DNA of 64,000 bases, taken from the NCBI RefSeq assembly GCF_008632455.1, contig NZ_CP043929.1:2542001-2606000 (forward strand), in the 5' to 3' direction. The notes under the pieces were generated by a model. That model searched no databases. It worked only from the letters and a program-made list of their open reading frames with translations, and was not told the origin of the DNA. This document shows, in pieces, positions 8,623 to 18,900 of the stretch. The first letter of the stretch is position 1. Each line of letters begins with the position of its first letter. The stretch is from Methylomonas rhizoryzae. Lineage in GTDB: Bacteria > Pseudomonadota > Gammaproteobacteria > Methylococcales > Methylomonadaceae. The position numbers were made by a program, and so were the translations under genes.

Positions 8623-9814
8623 GGCGTTTAATCCTTCTTCTGATATTTGCTTGGACGACAAAGTAATCAATCAACGGCGCAAACATGTTGGAGAAAAGAA
8701 TTGCAAGCATCACGCCTTCCGGGAAAGCCGGATTGACGACCCTGATGATAACAATCATCAAGCCGATCAAAATGCCGTAAACCCAGCGACCGGTATCGGT
8801 ATTGGCCGCGGAAACCGGGTCGGTAGCCATGTAAACGGTACCGAACGCGAAACCGCCTAATACCATATGCCAATACCAGGGAATCGCAAACATCGGATTG
8901 GTATTGCTGCCGATCACGTTCAACAAGGTCGACATTGCGATCATGCCTATCAGAACGCCGCCCATAATCCGGTAGGAGGCAACGCGGGTATACAACAAGA
9001 AAGCCGCTCCCAACAAGCAGGCCAAGGTCGAGGTTTCACCCATGGAACCGGGAATAAAGCCTAAAAACGCTTGCAACCAGCTAAAGCTACCTTTGATAGC
9101 TTCCAATCCGCCGGCGGATGCCATAGACAGCGCGGTTGCTCCACTGTATCCGTCTACCGCGACCCAAACCGAGTCACCGGAAATCGAAGCCGGATAGGCA
9201 AAGAATAGAAATGCGCGTCCGGTCAATGCCGGGTTTAAAAAGTTTTTGCCGGTACCGCCGAATACTTCTTTACCCAATACGATACCGAAGGAAATGCCTA
9301 AAGCAACCTGCCACAAAGGCATGTCCGGCGGCAAAATCAAGGTATACAGCATCGAAGATACCAAAAAGCCTTCATTGACTTCGTGTTTGCGCACGGTTGC
9401 GAACAACACTTCCCAAACGCCGCCCACGGCCAGCGTGGTGAAATAGATAGGGAAGAAGTACAGCATGCCGTGTACCAGACAGGATAAGGGGTTATACGGA
9501 CTGTAACCGAACAACACCATGGGAATGCGGCGCCAATTTTCTATGGATTCTTTCCCTAAAGACTCCATGGCCAGATTAGCTTGGTAGCCTGTGTTGTACC
9601 AGGCCATCAATATGCAAAACGCCGTGGCAATCACTACGAAAGTCATGGTACGTTTCAAGTCGTTGCCGTCGCGAACGTGAGTTTTGCCGCGCGTTACATC
9701 AGACGGGGTATAGATAAAAGTATCTACCATCTCGTAGAGACCGTAGTACTTCTCCAACTTGCCGCCCTTTGTAAAATGCGGCTCTATGCTATCTAAAAAG
9801 TCTCTAGCCGACAT
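8615..9814 (-). CDS. nqrB: Na+-NQR subunit B, FMN-carrying membrane core
   Basis: The 399-residue integral membrane protein starts MSARDFLDSIEPHFTKGGK and has about ten hydrophobic helices. The conserved segment DGYSGATALS holds the threonine to which FMN is covalently linked in this family. NqrB also binds riboflavin and forms the main sodium channel of the complex. The start is one base after the nqrA stop and the end overlaps nqrC by eight bases, so the operon is tightly coupled. Confidence 0.97.
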   Translation of the reverse strand: MSARDFLDSIEPHFTKGGKLEKYYGLYEMVDTFIYTPSDVTRGKTHVRDGNDLKRTMTFVVIATAFCILMAWYNTGYQANLAMESLGKESIENWRRIPMVLFGYSPYNPLSCLVHGMLYFFPIYFTTLAVGGVWEVLFATVRKHEVNEGFLVSSMLYTLILPPDMPLWQVALGISFGIVLGKEVFGGTGKNFLNPALTGRAFLFFAYPASISGDSVWVAVDGYSGATALSMASAGGLEAIKGSFSWLQAFLGFIPGSMGETSTLACLLGAAFLLYTRVASYRIMGGVLIGMIAMSTLLNVIGSNTNPMFAIPWYWHMVLGGFAFGTVYMATDPVSAANTDTGRWVYGILIGLMIVIIRVVNPAFPEGVMLAILFSNMFAPLIDYFVVQANIRRRIKRHA

Positions 9815-11161
9815 TTATCCTTCCTTCTCGATTTTGGTTAAATTTGCCCTAAGCACCGGCGCGAAATCGTGCTTACCCGGATCGACGAACGTAAACAAAG
9901 ACACGTCTTCTTCGTCCAATTCCAAGCAACCCAAGGCTTGCGCGGTGTCGGTATCGCCAACCACAATCGCTTTTAATAACGGGGTTGCCAAGATATCCAT
10001 AGGCATGACGGTCTCGTAAACGCCAACCGGAACGATGGCGCGGTTACTGCCGTTCTTATCGGTAGTCAACGGAAATAAACGATTGTCTTTGCGGTCTTTG
10101 CTGGACACGTACACGTTCATCGCGGAATATTTTTGAGTGCCCGGCACGATCCAACCGAAAAATTCGCGGTCGCGCCCTTCTTTCAACACCGAGACTTGCA
10201 AACTGTATGCGCTCAAAAACGCCAAAGGCCCGCTGGCTTCGTGTCCGTACAATACCGAACCTGAAATCACCCGATTTTCGACTTCTTCCAACTCGCCCGC
10301 AACCAAATCGGTTAAATTGGCGCCCACGCGCGTTTTGAGCAGACGCGGTTTTTTGACGGTCGGTCCCGCTAAAGAAACGACGCGCTCTACGTTGAGATGC
10401 CCCGTGGTAAATAAGGCGCCTATTGCCATCACCGCTTGATAATCGATGTGCCAAACGAATTTGTGCGCGTTTACCGGGTCGATAAAATGGATGTGGGTGC
10501 CGGGCAATCCGGCCGGATGCGGTCCTGCGAACACTGCCGTTTCTATACTTGGCAGACTGGGGATATCGGCACCCGCCGCTTTACAAACATAGGTTTTGCC
10601 GGCGGATAGTTTCGAAATTACGCTCAAACCGTTGACAAAATCGCTTTGTCTCTCCTTAATGACGACGGCAGGATCGGCTGCCAGCGGTCGGGTGTCAATG
10701 GCACAGACAAATATCGAACTCGGTGTCGAGTCGGCTGCAGGAACCTTGCCGTACGGGCGGGTACGGAATGCGGTCCACAAGCCGGATGCCGTCAAGTTCT
10801 CTTTCACCTGTTCCGCAGTCAAGGCGGATAATGCCGATTCGGCATATTTGGCAAACGTCTCTTGTTGCTTTCCTTGCAATTCAATCTCTACCGACAACAG
10901 CACCCGGCGTTCGCCGCGGTTAACGGCTTTTACCACTCCGGCTCCGGGAGAAGTAAAGTTAACGCCGGGATTTTGCTTGTCGACGAACAACACTTGGCCC
11001 AGCTTAACTTTGTCACCCTCGGCGACCAGCATTTTAGGTTTAAGTCCGACGAAATCGGCGCCCAGTACGGCAACCGACTTAACGTCGTTACCATTGCTTA
11101 TTTGTTGATCAGGCTTACCCGTAATGGGTAAATCCAACCCTTTCTTTATCGTAAATTGCAT
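9815..11161 (-). CDS. nqrA: Na+-NQR subunit A
   Basis: This is the first gene of the operon, 448 residues, beginning MQFTIKKGLDLPITGKP, the usual NqrA start. NqrA is a soluble-like cytoplasmic subunit that binds ubiquinone; recognisable segments are GAGVVKAVNRGERR, HPAGLPGTHIHFIDPV and the C-terminal ELDEEDVSLFTFVDPGK. The 187 bases upstream, to the metallophosphoesterase stop at 11349, should hold the operon promoter. nqrABCDEF occupies 5.2-11.2 kb without insertions. Confidence 0.97.
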   Translation of the reverse strand: MQFTIKKGLDLPITGKPDQQISNGNDVKSVAVLGADFVGLKPKMLVAEGDKVKLGQVLFVDKQNPGVNFTSPGAGVVKAVNRGERRVLLSVEIELQGKQQETFAKYAESALSALTAEQVKENLTASGLWTAFRTRPYGKVPAADSTPSSIFVCAIDTRPLAADPAVVIKERQSDFVNGLSVISKLSAGKTYVCKAAGADIPSLPSIETAVFAGPHPAGLPGTHIHFIDPVNAHKFVWHIDYQAVMAIGALFTTGHLNVERVVSLAGPTVKKPRLLKTRVGANLTDLVAGELEEVENRVISGSVLYGHEASGPLAFLSAYSLQVSVLKEGRDREFFGWIVPGTQKYSAMNVYVSSKDRKDNRLFPLTTDKNGSNRAIVPVGVYETVMPMDILATPLLKAIVVGDTDTAQALGCLELDEEDVSLFTFVDPGKHDFAPVLRANLTKIEKEG

Positions 11162-11348
11162 AGTTGATACGCCTGCTCTCCAGACAAATTGCAGCCAAAA
11201 GCCCTTTGAGAACCACTACACCCCAAGGACGGTTCAAGACATAAAACCGCACCATTACATCACAAGTTCAAGGCTTTCTCAACGCCGAAGCCCCAGCCTA
11301 ACCCTTACAAAAAACTTTGGTTTTAACCGCCTCTATCCGGGTAAAACC

Positions 11349-12077
11349 TCAAAGCTCGACAATCTTGTTCACGTCAAAATTAGCCACCGTCCGCCTGCCG
11401 ACGTAACCACGCGTGTTGCTTAAAATTCGGGCATCGGCGATGCGGTAATCCCCCAAATTGTGTACGTGGCCGTGAAACCAAGCGGCGATCTCGTATTCGT
11501 GAAACAAGGGCTTCAAATCGTTGCAATAAGCAATTTTTTTCAAAGAGTTGGGTGTTTCTATCCAACTCCATTCCGTCGGTGCGTGATGGGTGACGACGAT
11601 AGTGCGCCCGACAAACGGCTGTGCCAATTGCTGCTGCAGCCAGTTTTTTGCGTCGTGATGCAGAGCGGAAAATTGCTCCGGACCGAAGCCGGAATCGCCA
11701 AAGCGTATCTTGCGAAAGTCATTCAAAGTCCGCTCCAATGCCTCGGCTTTTTCCGGGCCTTCGATAAATAAATCGGACCATAAGGTACACCCCAAAAACC
11801 GATATCCTTTAAAAAGGAAACAATCTTTTTCCAGGAAATGAATATTGCTACCGGCACATTCGGCACGCAGCATCGCATAAACCGCATGATATTCGTCGCC
11901 GTAAAACTCGTGATTGCCCGCCACGTAGACTACAGGCTTGTTTATCGCTTTCAACCAGGCGACGCCTTGCGCCAGAACGCCAATGTCGCCGGCCGCTACT
12001 ACAATATCCGCATCATTGTCGGGCAACGCTTGTCCGCCGAATTCCAAGTGCACATCAGAAAAGTAATTTATCCGCAC
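11349..12077 (-). CDS. Calcineurin-type metallophosphoesterase
   Basis: A 242-residue soluble protein with the metal motifs in order: SDVHLEF (D-x-H), AAGDIG (GDx), GNHEFYGDEYH (GNHE), VVTHHAP and FHGHVHN (GHxH). These are the five blocks of the calcineurin-like phosphoesterase fold, normally with two bound metals. The substrate cannot be read from sequence; the family includes nucleotide and protein phosphatases. It is divergent from ispG with 106 bases between start codons and lies upstream of the nqr operon on the same strand. Confidence 0.88.
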   Translation of the reverse strand: MRINYFSDVHLEFGGQALPDNDADIVVAAGDIGVLAQGVAWLKAINKPVVYVAGNHEFYGDEYHAVYAMLRAECAGSNIHFLEKDCFLFKGYRFLGCTLWSDLFIEGPEKAEALERTLNDFRKIRFGDSGFGPEQFSALHHDAKNWLQQQLAQPFVGRTIVVTHHAPTEWSWIETPNSLKKIAYCNDLKPLFHEYEIAAWFHGHVHNLGDYRIADARILSNTRGYVGRRTVANFDVNKIVEL

Positions 12078-12183
12078 ATTTAGCTCTTTCGTGGATTCGG
12101 TAAGGGGGTATAATTTTAAAACCTAAGTGATTTGCTTGGTATTTTTTCAGATAACTTAGCTTTTTTCCAACTCGTGCAATTCT

Positions 12184-13404
12184 ATGTCGATTAACCCCAG
12201 AAAACACACGCAGCAAGTATTAATCGGTAACGTCAAAGTCGGCGGCGGCGCCCCGATTGTGGTCCAGTCCATGACTAACACCGATACTGCCGACATTGCC
12301 GGTAGCGTGCAACAAATTATCGAGCTGTCGGACGCCGGCTCCGAACTGGTGCGAGTCACCGTCAACAACGAGGAAGCGGCGCAAGCAGTACCGGAAATCG
12401 TTAATAAATTAGCGCAAAAAGGCTATTCCGTACCCCTTATCGGCGATTTTCATTTCAACGGCCACAAGCTATTGGAAAAATATCCCGATTGCGCGCAAGC
12501 CCTTGCCAAGTACCGCATCAATCCCGGCAATGTCGGTAAAGGCAAAGCCCGCGATCCTCAGTTCCAGCAAATGATAGAGTTCGCCATCCAATACAATAAA
12601 CCGGTACGCATAGGCGTTAACGGCGGCAGTCTGGATCAAGCGGTGCTGACCCGGTTGCTGGACGAAAACCGTAGTTTGGCCGCACCCAAAGAGTTGCCGG
12701 AAATTACTCGCGAAGCCATCATTCTCTCCGCGCTGGAAAGCGCAGCCAAAGCGCAAGAACTGGGATTGGGCAAGGACAAAATCATCTTGTCTTGCAAAAT
12801 CAGCGATGTACAAGAGCTGATCAGCATTTACGAAGACCTGTCGCGCCGTTGCGATTACGCCTTGCATCTGGGCCTAACCGAAGCCGGCATCGGTTCTAAA
12901 GGCATAGTGGCCTCATCCGCCGCTTTAGGAATTTTGATGCAGCAAGGCATAGGCGACACGATACGCATATCGCTGACCCCGGAACCGGGCGCGGCACGCA
13001 CCAAAGAAGTCGTGGTCGCTCAAGAGATTTTGCAAACCATGGGGTTTCGCGCGTTTACCCCCATGGTCACCGCTTGCCCCGGCTGCGGACGCACGACCAG
13101 CGATTATTTCCAGCGTCTGGCCCAGGATATTCAAGGCTATTTGCGCGAGCAAATGCCGGTGTGGCGAGACAAATATAAAGGCGTCGAAGACATGAAAGTC
13201 GCCGTGATGGGCTGCGTAGTCAACGGGCCGGGGGAAAGCAAAAACGCCAATATCGGCATCAGCCTACCCGGCACCGGCGAATCTCCGGTCGCGCCGGTGT
13301 TCGAAGACGGGGTCAAAACCGTCACCTTGAAAGGCGACAACATCGCCGGCGAATTTCAAGCCCTGGTCGAACGTTACATCGAAAGCCATTACAGCACTCA
13401 CTAA
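12184..13404 (+). CDS. ispG: 4-hydroxy-3-methylbut-2-en-1-yl diphosphate synthase (MEP pathway)
   Basis: A 406-residue enzyme that reductively converts methylerythritol cyclodiphosphate to HMBPP in isoprenoid synthesis. The N-terminal TIM-barrel domain begins RKHTQQVLIGNVKVGGGAPI and has VQSMTNTDT and GDFHFNGH; the C-terminal domain carries the 4Fe-4S ligands in TACPGCGRTTSDY and GCVVNGPGE. Length is that of the bacterial two-domain form. It is monocistronic here, followed by a GC hairpin. Confidence 0.97.
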   Translation: MSINPRKHTQQVLIGNVKVGGGAPIVVQSMTNTDTADIAGSVQQIIELSDAGSELVRVTVNNEEAAQAVPEIVNKLAQKGYSVPLIGDFHFNGHKLLEKYPDCAQALAKYRINPGNVGKGKARDPQFQQMIEFAIQYNKPVRIGVNGGSLDQAVLTRLLDENRSLAAPKELPEITREAIILSALESAAKAQELGLGKDKIILSCKISDVQELISIYEDLSRRCDYALHLGLTEAGIGSKGIVASSAALGILMQQGIGDTIRISLTPEPGAARTKEVVVAQEILQTMGFRAFTPMVTACPGCGRTTSDYFQRLAQDIQGYLREQMPVWRDKYKGVEDMKVAVMGCVVNGPGESKNANIGISLPGTGESPVAPVFEDGVKTVTLKGDNIAGEFQALVERYIESHYSTH

Positions 13405-13418
13405 ACCGTCATAACCGG

Positions 13419-13446
13419 GCGAGGCTTTTACTCAAACGCCTCGCCT
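13419..13446 (+). terminator. Hairpin after ispG
   Basis: GCGAGGC and GCCTCGC form a seven-base stem around a ~12-base loop 15 bases past the ispG stop. No T tract follows, so termination is only suggested by position. Confidence 0.4.
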
Positions 13447-13668
13447 CCCCCGGCTTTGATGCATACCCTATCGCGCGCATAGCCGACAAAGTCGAATCGG
13501 GACCTGCCATCTTGTCGGAATTCCTACACCCCGGCTTTTCTTGAAACCCAAAATCGGCGTGCGCAAATACCATAAGCTACTGAAAAAATGGAATTTTAAA
13601 ATAACCACAAAATTTGGATCAAAATTTGTAAACAGCTTTGACACATTCCCGTTCATCTCTGTTTACCC

Positions 13669-14610
13669 ATGCCGCAACCCGAATACATTCACTACCTTTA
13701 CCCACCGAAACAGCCGGTCAGCAAACCCGAAATACCGACGCTAGCCATCGGCAAAAAATACCGATTACGTCATTTCCAACACGTAAACGGCGTACAGCAC
13801 GGCTTGATAGGCGATTACCGGCTGAACCTGCAAACGGCCGAAGTAATACCTTTTTCGGGCCGGAACGATGAGGCAGTATCCGGCTATTTTTGGGACAGCC
13901 ATTGCGATTTGGAGGCTTTGAGCCAGCATGTCGAGATAGATAGACAAGCCAATGCCGAATCTTTAAAAAAATACCGGCTGGACAACAACCGCTTGGAAAT
14001 TCAATTAGCCGCCTTGCACGGCCCTGTCGTCGCGGCGACCGGTCAAAGCGCCCTACTCAGTTTGTCTCCGCATTTCGAAGTCCGCTACACCACCGATGCT
14101 TTTTCCGCTCAACTTAGCCTGTTGCACCTGGTACAAACGCGCAGATTTTTTACCTTCGCTAACGGGAAAAGCTTGTACATCCTGGACAGCGGCGAAGAAG
14201 ACCAAGCCGTATTACATCTTTCCAGTGCAGAGGCGCAGCAGCCAATGGCCTGGTCGTCGCCCGTCCAGCAGCAAGGCGGCAGCCAAATCTATCGAATCAC
14301 TAGCGAAATCTCTCAAGCCATACCGGCTGCCATCGACAATCAGCCGGTCGTCGGATTAACCGTACTGGAACGTTACAGCAGCTATTGGTTGCAGCGCGCC
14401 CTGCCTTTCAATAGCGAATCCATTTGGACACCGCTAGCGCCTCCGATAAGCTGGGGCTGGAGCATCCGGGTAGGCCGCCGCTACGACGGTGAATGGGACA
14501 TCATGCGTAGAAAACTGATGCTGCCGATTTCGGGCGCCGACGGTTTGCAATTACCGTTGTGGCAGCGAAATAGCCTGGCCTGCGCCGGGAATCTTGTTCC
14601 GGAGGACTAA
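13669..14610 (+). CDS. Conserved-looking hypothetical protein paired with amine oxidase
   Basis: A 313-residue soluble protein that I do not recognise. It has no signal peptide or membrane segment. The N-terminal part (about 28-60) reads like a small beta-rich domain (KYRLRHFQHVNGVQHGLIGD) and the C-terminal part has paired tryptophans (PPISWGWSIRVGRRYDGEWD). The gene ends three bases before the flavin amine oxidase gene, so they are almost certainly cotranscribed, suggesting a role with that oxidase. No strong ribosome site is seen before the ATG at 13669. Confidence 0.75.
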   Translation: MPQPEYIHYLYPPKQPVSKPEIPTLAIGKKYRLRHFQHVNGVQHGLIGDYRLNLQTAEVIPFSGRNDEAVSGYFWDSHCDLEALSQHVEIDRQANAESLKKYRLDNNRLEIQLAALHGPVVAATGQSALLSLSPHFEVRYTTDAFSAQLSLLHLVQTRRFFTFANGKSLYILDSGEEDQAVLHLSSAEAQQPMAWSSPVQQQGGSQIYRITSEISQAIPAAIDNQPVVGLTVLERYSSYWLQRALPFNSESIWTPLAPPISWGWSIRVGRRYDGEWDIMRRKLMLPISGADGLQLPLWQRNSLACAGNLVPED

Positions 14611-14613
14611 ACC

Positions 14614-15732
14614 ATGTTGCAAGTCGCGATTGTGGGAGGCGGATTATCCGGATTGGCCTTAGCCGAGCGCTTGCAAAAAGCGCAGCTCCGGTTCGCGGTA
14701 TTCGAAGCCCGTAATCGTTTCGGCGGCCGCATTTTGAGTCATACCCCGGACTCGCAAACCGGCGAACCGGCCCCTTTTCGAAACGACTTAGGCCCTAGCT
14801 GGGTTTGGCCGGACACCCAACATCGCATTGCAGAATTCATCAATCGCCACGGCTTAAGCACCATGGCTCAGTGGCAACAGGGTCTATCCCTCTACCTGCC
14901 GGACAGAAAGGCAAACCCGCAGGCCTTCAAAGATTCTACAACCTATGCCTCGGCCCGCCGCATCGTAGGCGGCAGCTATCGCTTAATCGAGAGCTTACTC
15001 TGCCGCTTGCCGCCTAATAGCCTGCATTTAAACCATCGCTTAACCAGCCTGCTGGATCGGGGCGATCACGTGGAGCTTAATTTCGAACTGGCCGGACGCA
15101 CCATTATAGTCCGCGCCCGACAAGTCGTTTTAGCCATACCGCCCAGACTAATCGGCACCGGCATCGACTTTCAGTCGCCTTTAGCCGGCCCCATGCGGAA
15201 TGCGATGCAAGCCACCCCAACCTGGATGGCCGGCCAGGCCAAAGCGCTGATTTATTATGCCGAGCCGTTCTGGCGCGCAGCCGGCTATTCCGGCAGCGCT
15301 TTCGCCCCATATCAAGGCGCCGCGCTGATGGAAATTTTCGATGCCGGTTCCGAAAGCGGTCACATCGCCGCGCTCTCCGGCTTTTTTGCCTTGCCGGCCG
15401 CATTGCGCCGGGAATACCGTGAAGACTTGGAAGCTTTGATCACGGAACAGCTAGTCCGTTTATTCGGTGCCGCAGCTGCCAAACCACTGCAAATTTTGCT
15501 GCAAGATTGGTACTGCGAACCTTATACCGCCAACTTGGACGACGAAACCCCGCTAATCGATCATCCTCGTTACGGCCATCCTTGGCTACAGCTCGACCAT
15601 TGGAACGATAAACTCTATTTCGGCGCTAGCGAAACTGCCGCGGAATACGGCGGCTATCTGGAAGGCGCTTTAGCGGCGGCACAACGCATCGGCGATGCCC
15701 TGGAACTTACTGCGTTAAGCCTAGCCGGCTGA
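14614..15732 (+). CDS. FAD-dependent amine oxidase-like oxidoreductase
   Basis: This 372-residue flavoprotein begins with the dinucleotide-binding motif VAIVGGGLSGLALAERL and the second ADP-binding block FEARNRFGGRI, the signature of the monoamine oxidase/phytoene desaturase fold. The C-terminal FAD block is degenerate but present (LYFGASETAAEYGGYLEGAL), where typical members have a G-E motif. It is short compared with the usual 420-500 residues. AGGA precedes the ATG. The substrate is unknown; it forms an operon with the unknown gene three bases upstream. Confidence 0.85.
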   Translation: MLQVAIVGGGLSGLALAERLQKAQLRFAVFEARNRFGGRILSHTPDSQTGEPAPFRNDLGPSWVWPDTQHRIAEFINRHGLSTMAQWQQGLSLYLPDRKANPQAFKDSTTYASARRIVGGSYRLIESLLCRLPPNSLHLNHRLTSLLDRGDHVELNFELAGRTIIVRARQVVLAIPPRLIGTGIDFQSPLAGPMRNAMQATPTWMAGQAKALIYYAEPFWRAAGYSGSAFAPYQGAALMEIFDAGSESGHIAALSGFFALPAALRREYREDLEALITEQLVRLFGAAAAKPLQILLQDWYCEPYTANLDDETPLIDHPRYGHPWLQLDHWNDKLYFGASETAAEYGGYLEGALAAAQRIGDALELTALSLAG

Positions 15733-15940
15733 GATTCTGCCGTTCCGCACAGCGGGGATGCCGGTCATACCATTTTATTAATAGACCCGCCTCCGCTTCT
15801 TCATTAACCGCAATTGTCCGTCCGTAATCTCCTACACTATAATGCCGGCTAACACATTGATTATCGGTGAAGCAAGTGGAGGATAGACCGTACGACAATG
15901 CGCGCATGGATAGGCGCTTTTTTTCCGCCAGCCACTGCCC

Positions 15941-18900
15941 TTGTCGGCAACGCACTCGCGGGAAACCGGCTTGAACAAACTTAAGGCGCAAGATAGGCGC
16001 CGGGACCACTCCTCTTTTTCAAACAATGGCTCTAAACAGAAGCCGTTCCCTATAGACCTGGAGCAGCGCTTTTCCCGCATGGCGGCGCATCTGCCCGGTT
16101 TTGTGTTTACCTTCCGTTTTTCGCCGGACGGCCGTTTCAGCTTCCCCTATGCGAGTAGCGGGATACGCGATCTATACGGTTTGCAACCGGAACAAGTGGC
16201 GGAGGACATGGGGCCGCTGCATGCCATGGCGCACCCGGACGACCGCGAAATGATCGAGGCCGCGTTCGCCGACGCGGGAAAAAATCTCGGGCTGTTTCAC
16301 ATCGAGTTTCGCATCATCCACCCCGACAAAGGCGTTCGCTGGCTGGAAGCCAAGTCCGCACCGGCACCGCAGCCGGACAGCGGCCTCGAATGGCACGGCC
16401 TCATGCTGGACATCACCGAGCGCAAGCAGGCCCAGCAGCGCCTGGAATTGCTGGAGCGCGCCATAGACCTGTCGTCCGATGCCATCTTCCTGCTGGGCGA
16501 GGATTTTCGTTTCTTATATGTCAATGCCGCCGCCTGCCGATCGCTCGGCTACCAGCGAGAACAACTGCTGACCATGACGCCGCTCGACATCAACCCGCGC
16601 GCCACACCGGAATTGTTGCAGGAAATACAGTCCACGCCGCTCAATCAATCGTTCATGTTCGAAACCTGGCATCGCAACAGCGACGGCCAGCTATTTCCGG
16701 TCGAAATCAATGCTACCCACTTCGAGGATAACGGCAAACTCTTCGGTCTGACCGTGGTACGCGACATTAGCGAGCGCAAGCGCATCGAGCAAGCCTTGCA
16801 ATCCAGCCGGGTCGCGCTGGAGGAAGCTCAGCGCATCGGCCATATCGGCAGTTGGGATGTGGATATCGTTAACGATGTACTGACCTGGTCGGATGAAACC
16901 TTCCGCATCTGGGAAATCGACAAAACCCGGTTCGCGGCGACTTTCGAGGCCTTTGTCGACACCGTGCATCCCGAGGACAGGGAGCGCGTGGTTCAGGTGT
17001 ATAACGCATCGATTCGTGGAGGCAGCCGCTATGAAGTCGAGCATCGTCTGCTGTTTCAGGACGGCCGGGTCAAATACATACTCGAACGCGGCCAGCCCTA
17101 CTACGATGCCGACGGCAAACCGGTACGCTTTATCGGCACTTCACTGGACATTACCGAGCGCAAGCACATCGAAAACACCTTGCATTTCATCGCCCAGCGC
17201 GGCTGGCAAGTGGATGGCGAATCGTTCCTGACCGCGCTTGCCCGCTACTTGGGCCGTACCCTGACGATGGATTATGTCATCGTCGACCGATTAACGACAA
17301 ACTCGTCCGTTGCCGAAACCGTGGCGATTTATGCCAAGGGCAAGGTATTGCCCAATATGCAATACAACCTTAAGGGAACGCCTTGCGCCAACGTGATCGA
17401 AGGCACGCTGTGTTGCTACACGGAGCGGATACGGCAACTGTTTCCGGAAGATGGACTGCTGTTGGAAATGGACGTCGAGAGCTATGCCGGTCTACCGCTG
17501 CTGGATTCCTGTGGCCGGGTGGTCGGCCTGATTGCCGTGATGGACGGCAAACCCATGCACGACATCGCCGAGGTGACCTCGCTGCTGCAACTGGTGGCGA
17601 CCCGCGCGGCCGCCGAGCTGGAGCGCGAACAGTCGGAACGCCTGCTACAGGAATCCCGGCAATTCCTGGACCGGGTGATCGAGACCATCGCCGACCCGGT
17701 GTTCGTCAAGGACAGCGAGCATCGCTGGGTCAGGCTGAATCAAGCCTTTTGCGATTTCATCGGCCAGCCGATGGAGGCCCTGCTGGGCCGATGCGATTAC
17801 GATTTTTTTTCCGCGCGCGAGGCCGCTATATTCCGGGCCAAGGACGAAGCCGTGTTCGCCAGTGGCATGGAGGATGTCAGCGAGACGACATTTACCGACC
17901 GCCTGGGCACCCCCCACAGCATCATCGTCAAGAAAACCCGCTGCAGCGACGAGCGCGGACAACAGTTCCTGGTGGGCACCATCCTGGATATTACCGAGCG
18001 CAAACGACGCGAGCAAGAACTGGCCCGCCTGCACTATGCCATCGACCACATCAAGGAAGCGGTTTATCTGATCGACGAACAGGCCCGCATTCATTACATC
18101 AATGCGCATGCCTGTCAGGGCTTGGGTTACGGCAGGGATGAACTGCTGGGCTTGAGCGTCCCGGATGTTGACCCCGACTATCAGCATGCCGTCTGGCCCG
18201 CGCATTGGCTCGACCTCAAAACCCACGGTTCGCTGACCTTCGAAACCCGCCACCGCACCAAAGACGGGCGGATTTTCCCGGTCGAGGTGGTTGCCAATTA
18301 TATTGAATCGGACGGCCAAGGCTACAACATGGCCATGATCCGCGACATCAGCGAACGCAAGCGGATGGAATCGGCGCTGGCCGAACGCGAACAGGAATTT
18401 CGCACGCTGATCGAAAACCTGCCGACCTATGTATTGCGGCTGGATCGGGCCTTGTACCACACTTACGTCAATCCGGCTTTCGTAACCGCCGTGGGCCTGC
18501 CCGAAGCGGAAATCCTGGGCGCGCATGTCAGCGCATTCTGGCGCGCCACCAATGTCTCTATCGATGCCTACATCGCCTTACTAATGCGGGTGCTGACGTC
18601 CGGCACCCGCGAGGATGTGTCGCTGGAATGGCGCAACGGCAATGGCGGCGTGTACAGTCATCTGGTGAGAGTTTCGCCGGAATACAGCAGCGGCGGCGAA
18701 GTCCGCGGCTTGCTGGTATTGGGTTTCGACATGACCAAGCATAGACGGGAGCAACTGCTGGATGTCGAACGCCGACGCGTGTTCGAGCGCATGGCGCAGG
18801 GCGGCGACCTCGGCGAGGTCCTCACGCAGATTGCCCTATACGTCGAGTCCGCCAGCCCGGGTTGCCGTTGTCGCATCCAACTACTGGATCAAACAGGCCA

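Noticed and set aside
17645..18526. 293-codon minus-strand frame inside the GGDEF-EAL gene
   Set aside because: Shadow of the long sense gene; no motif or ribosome site.
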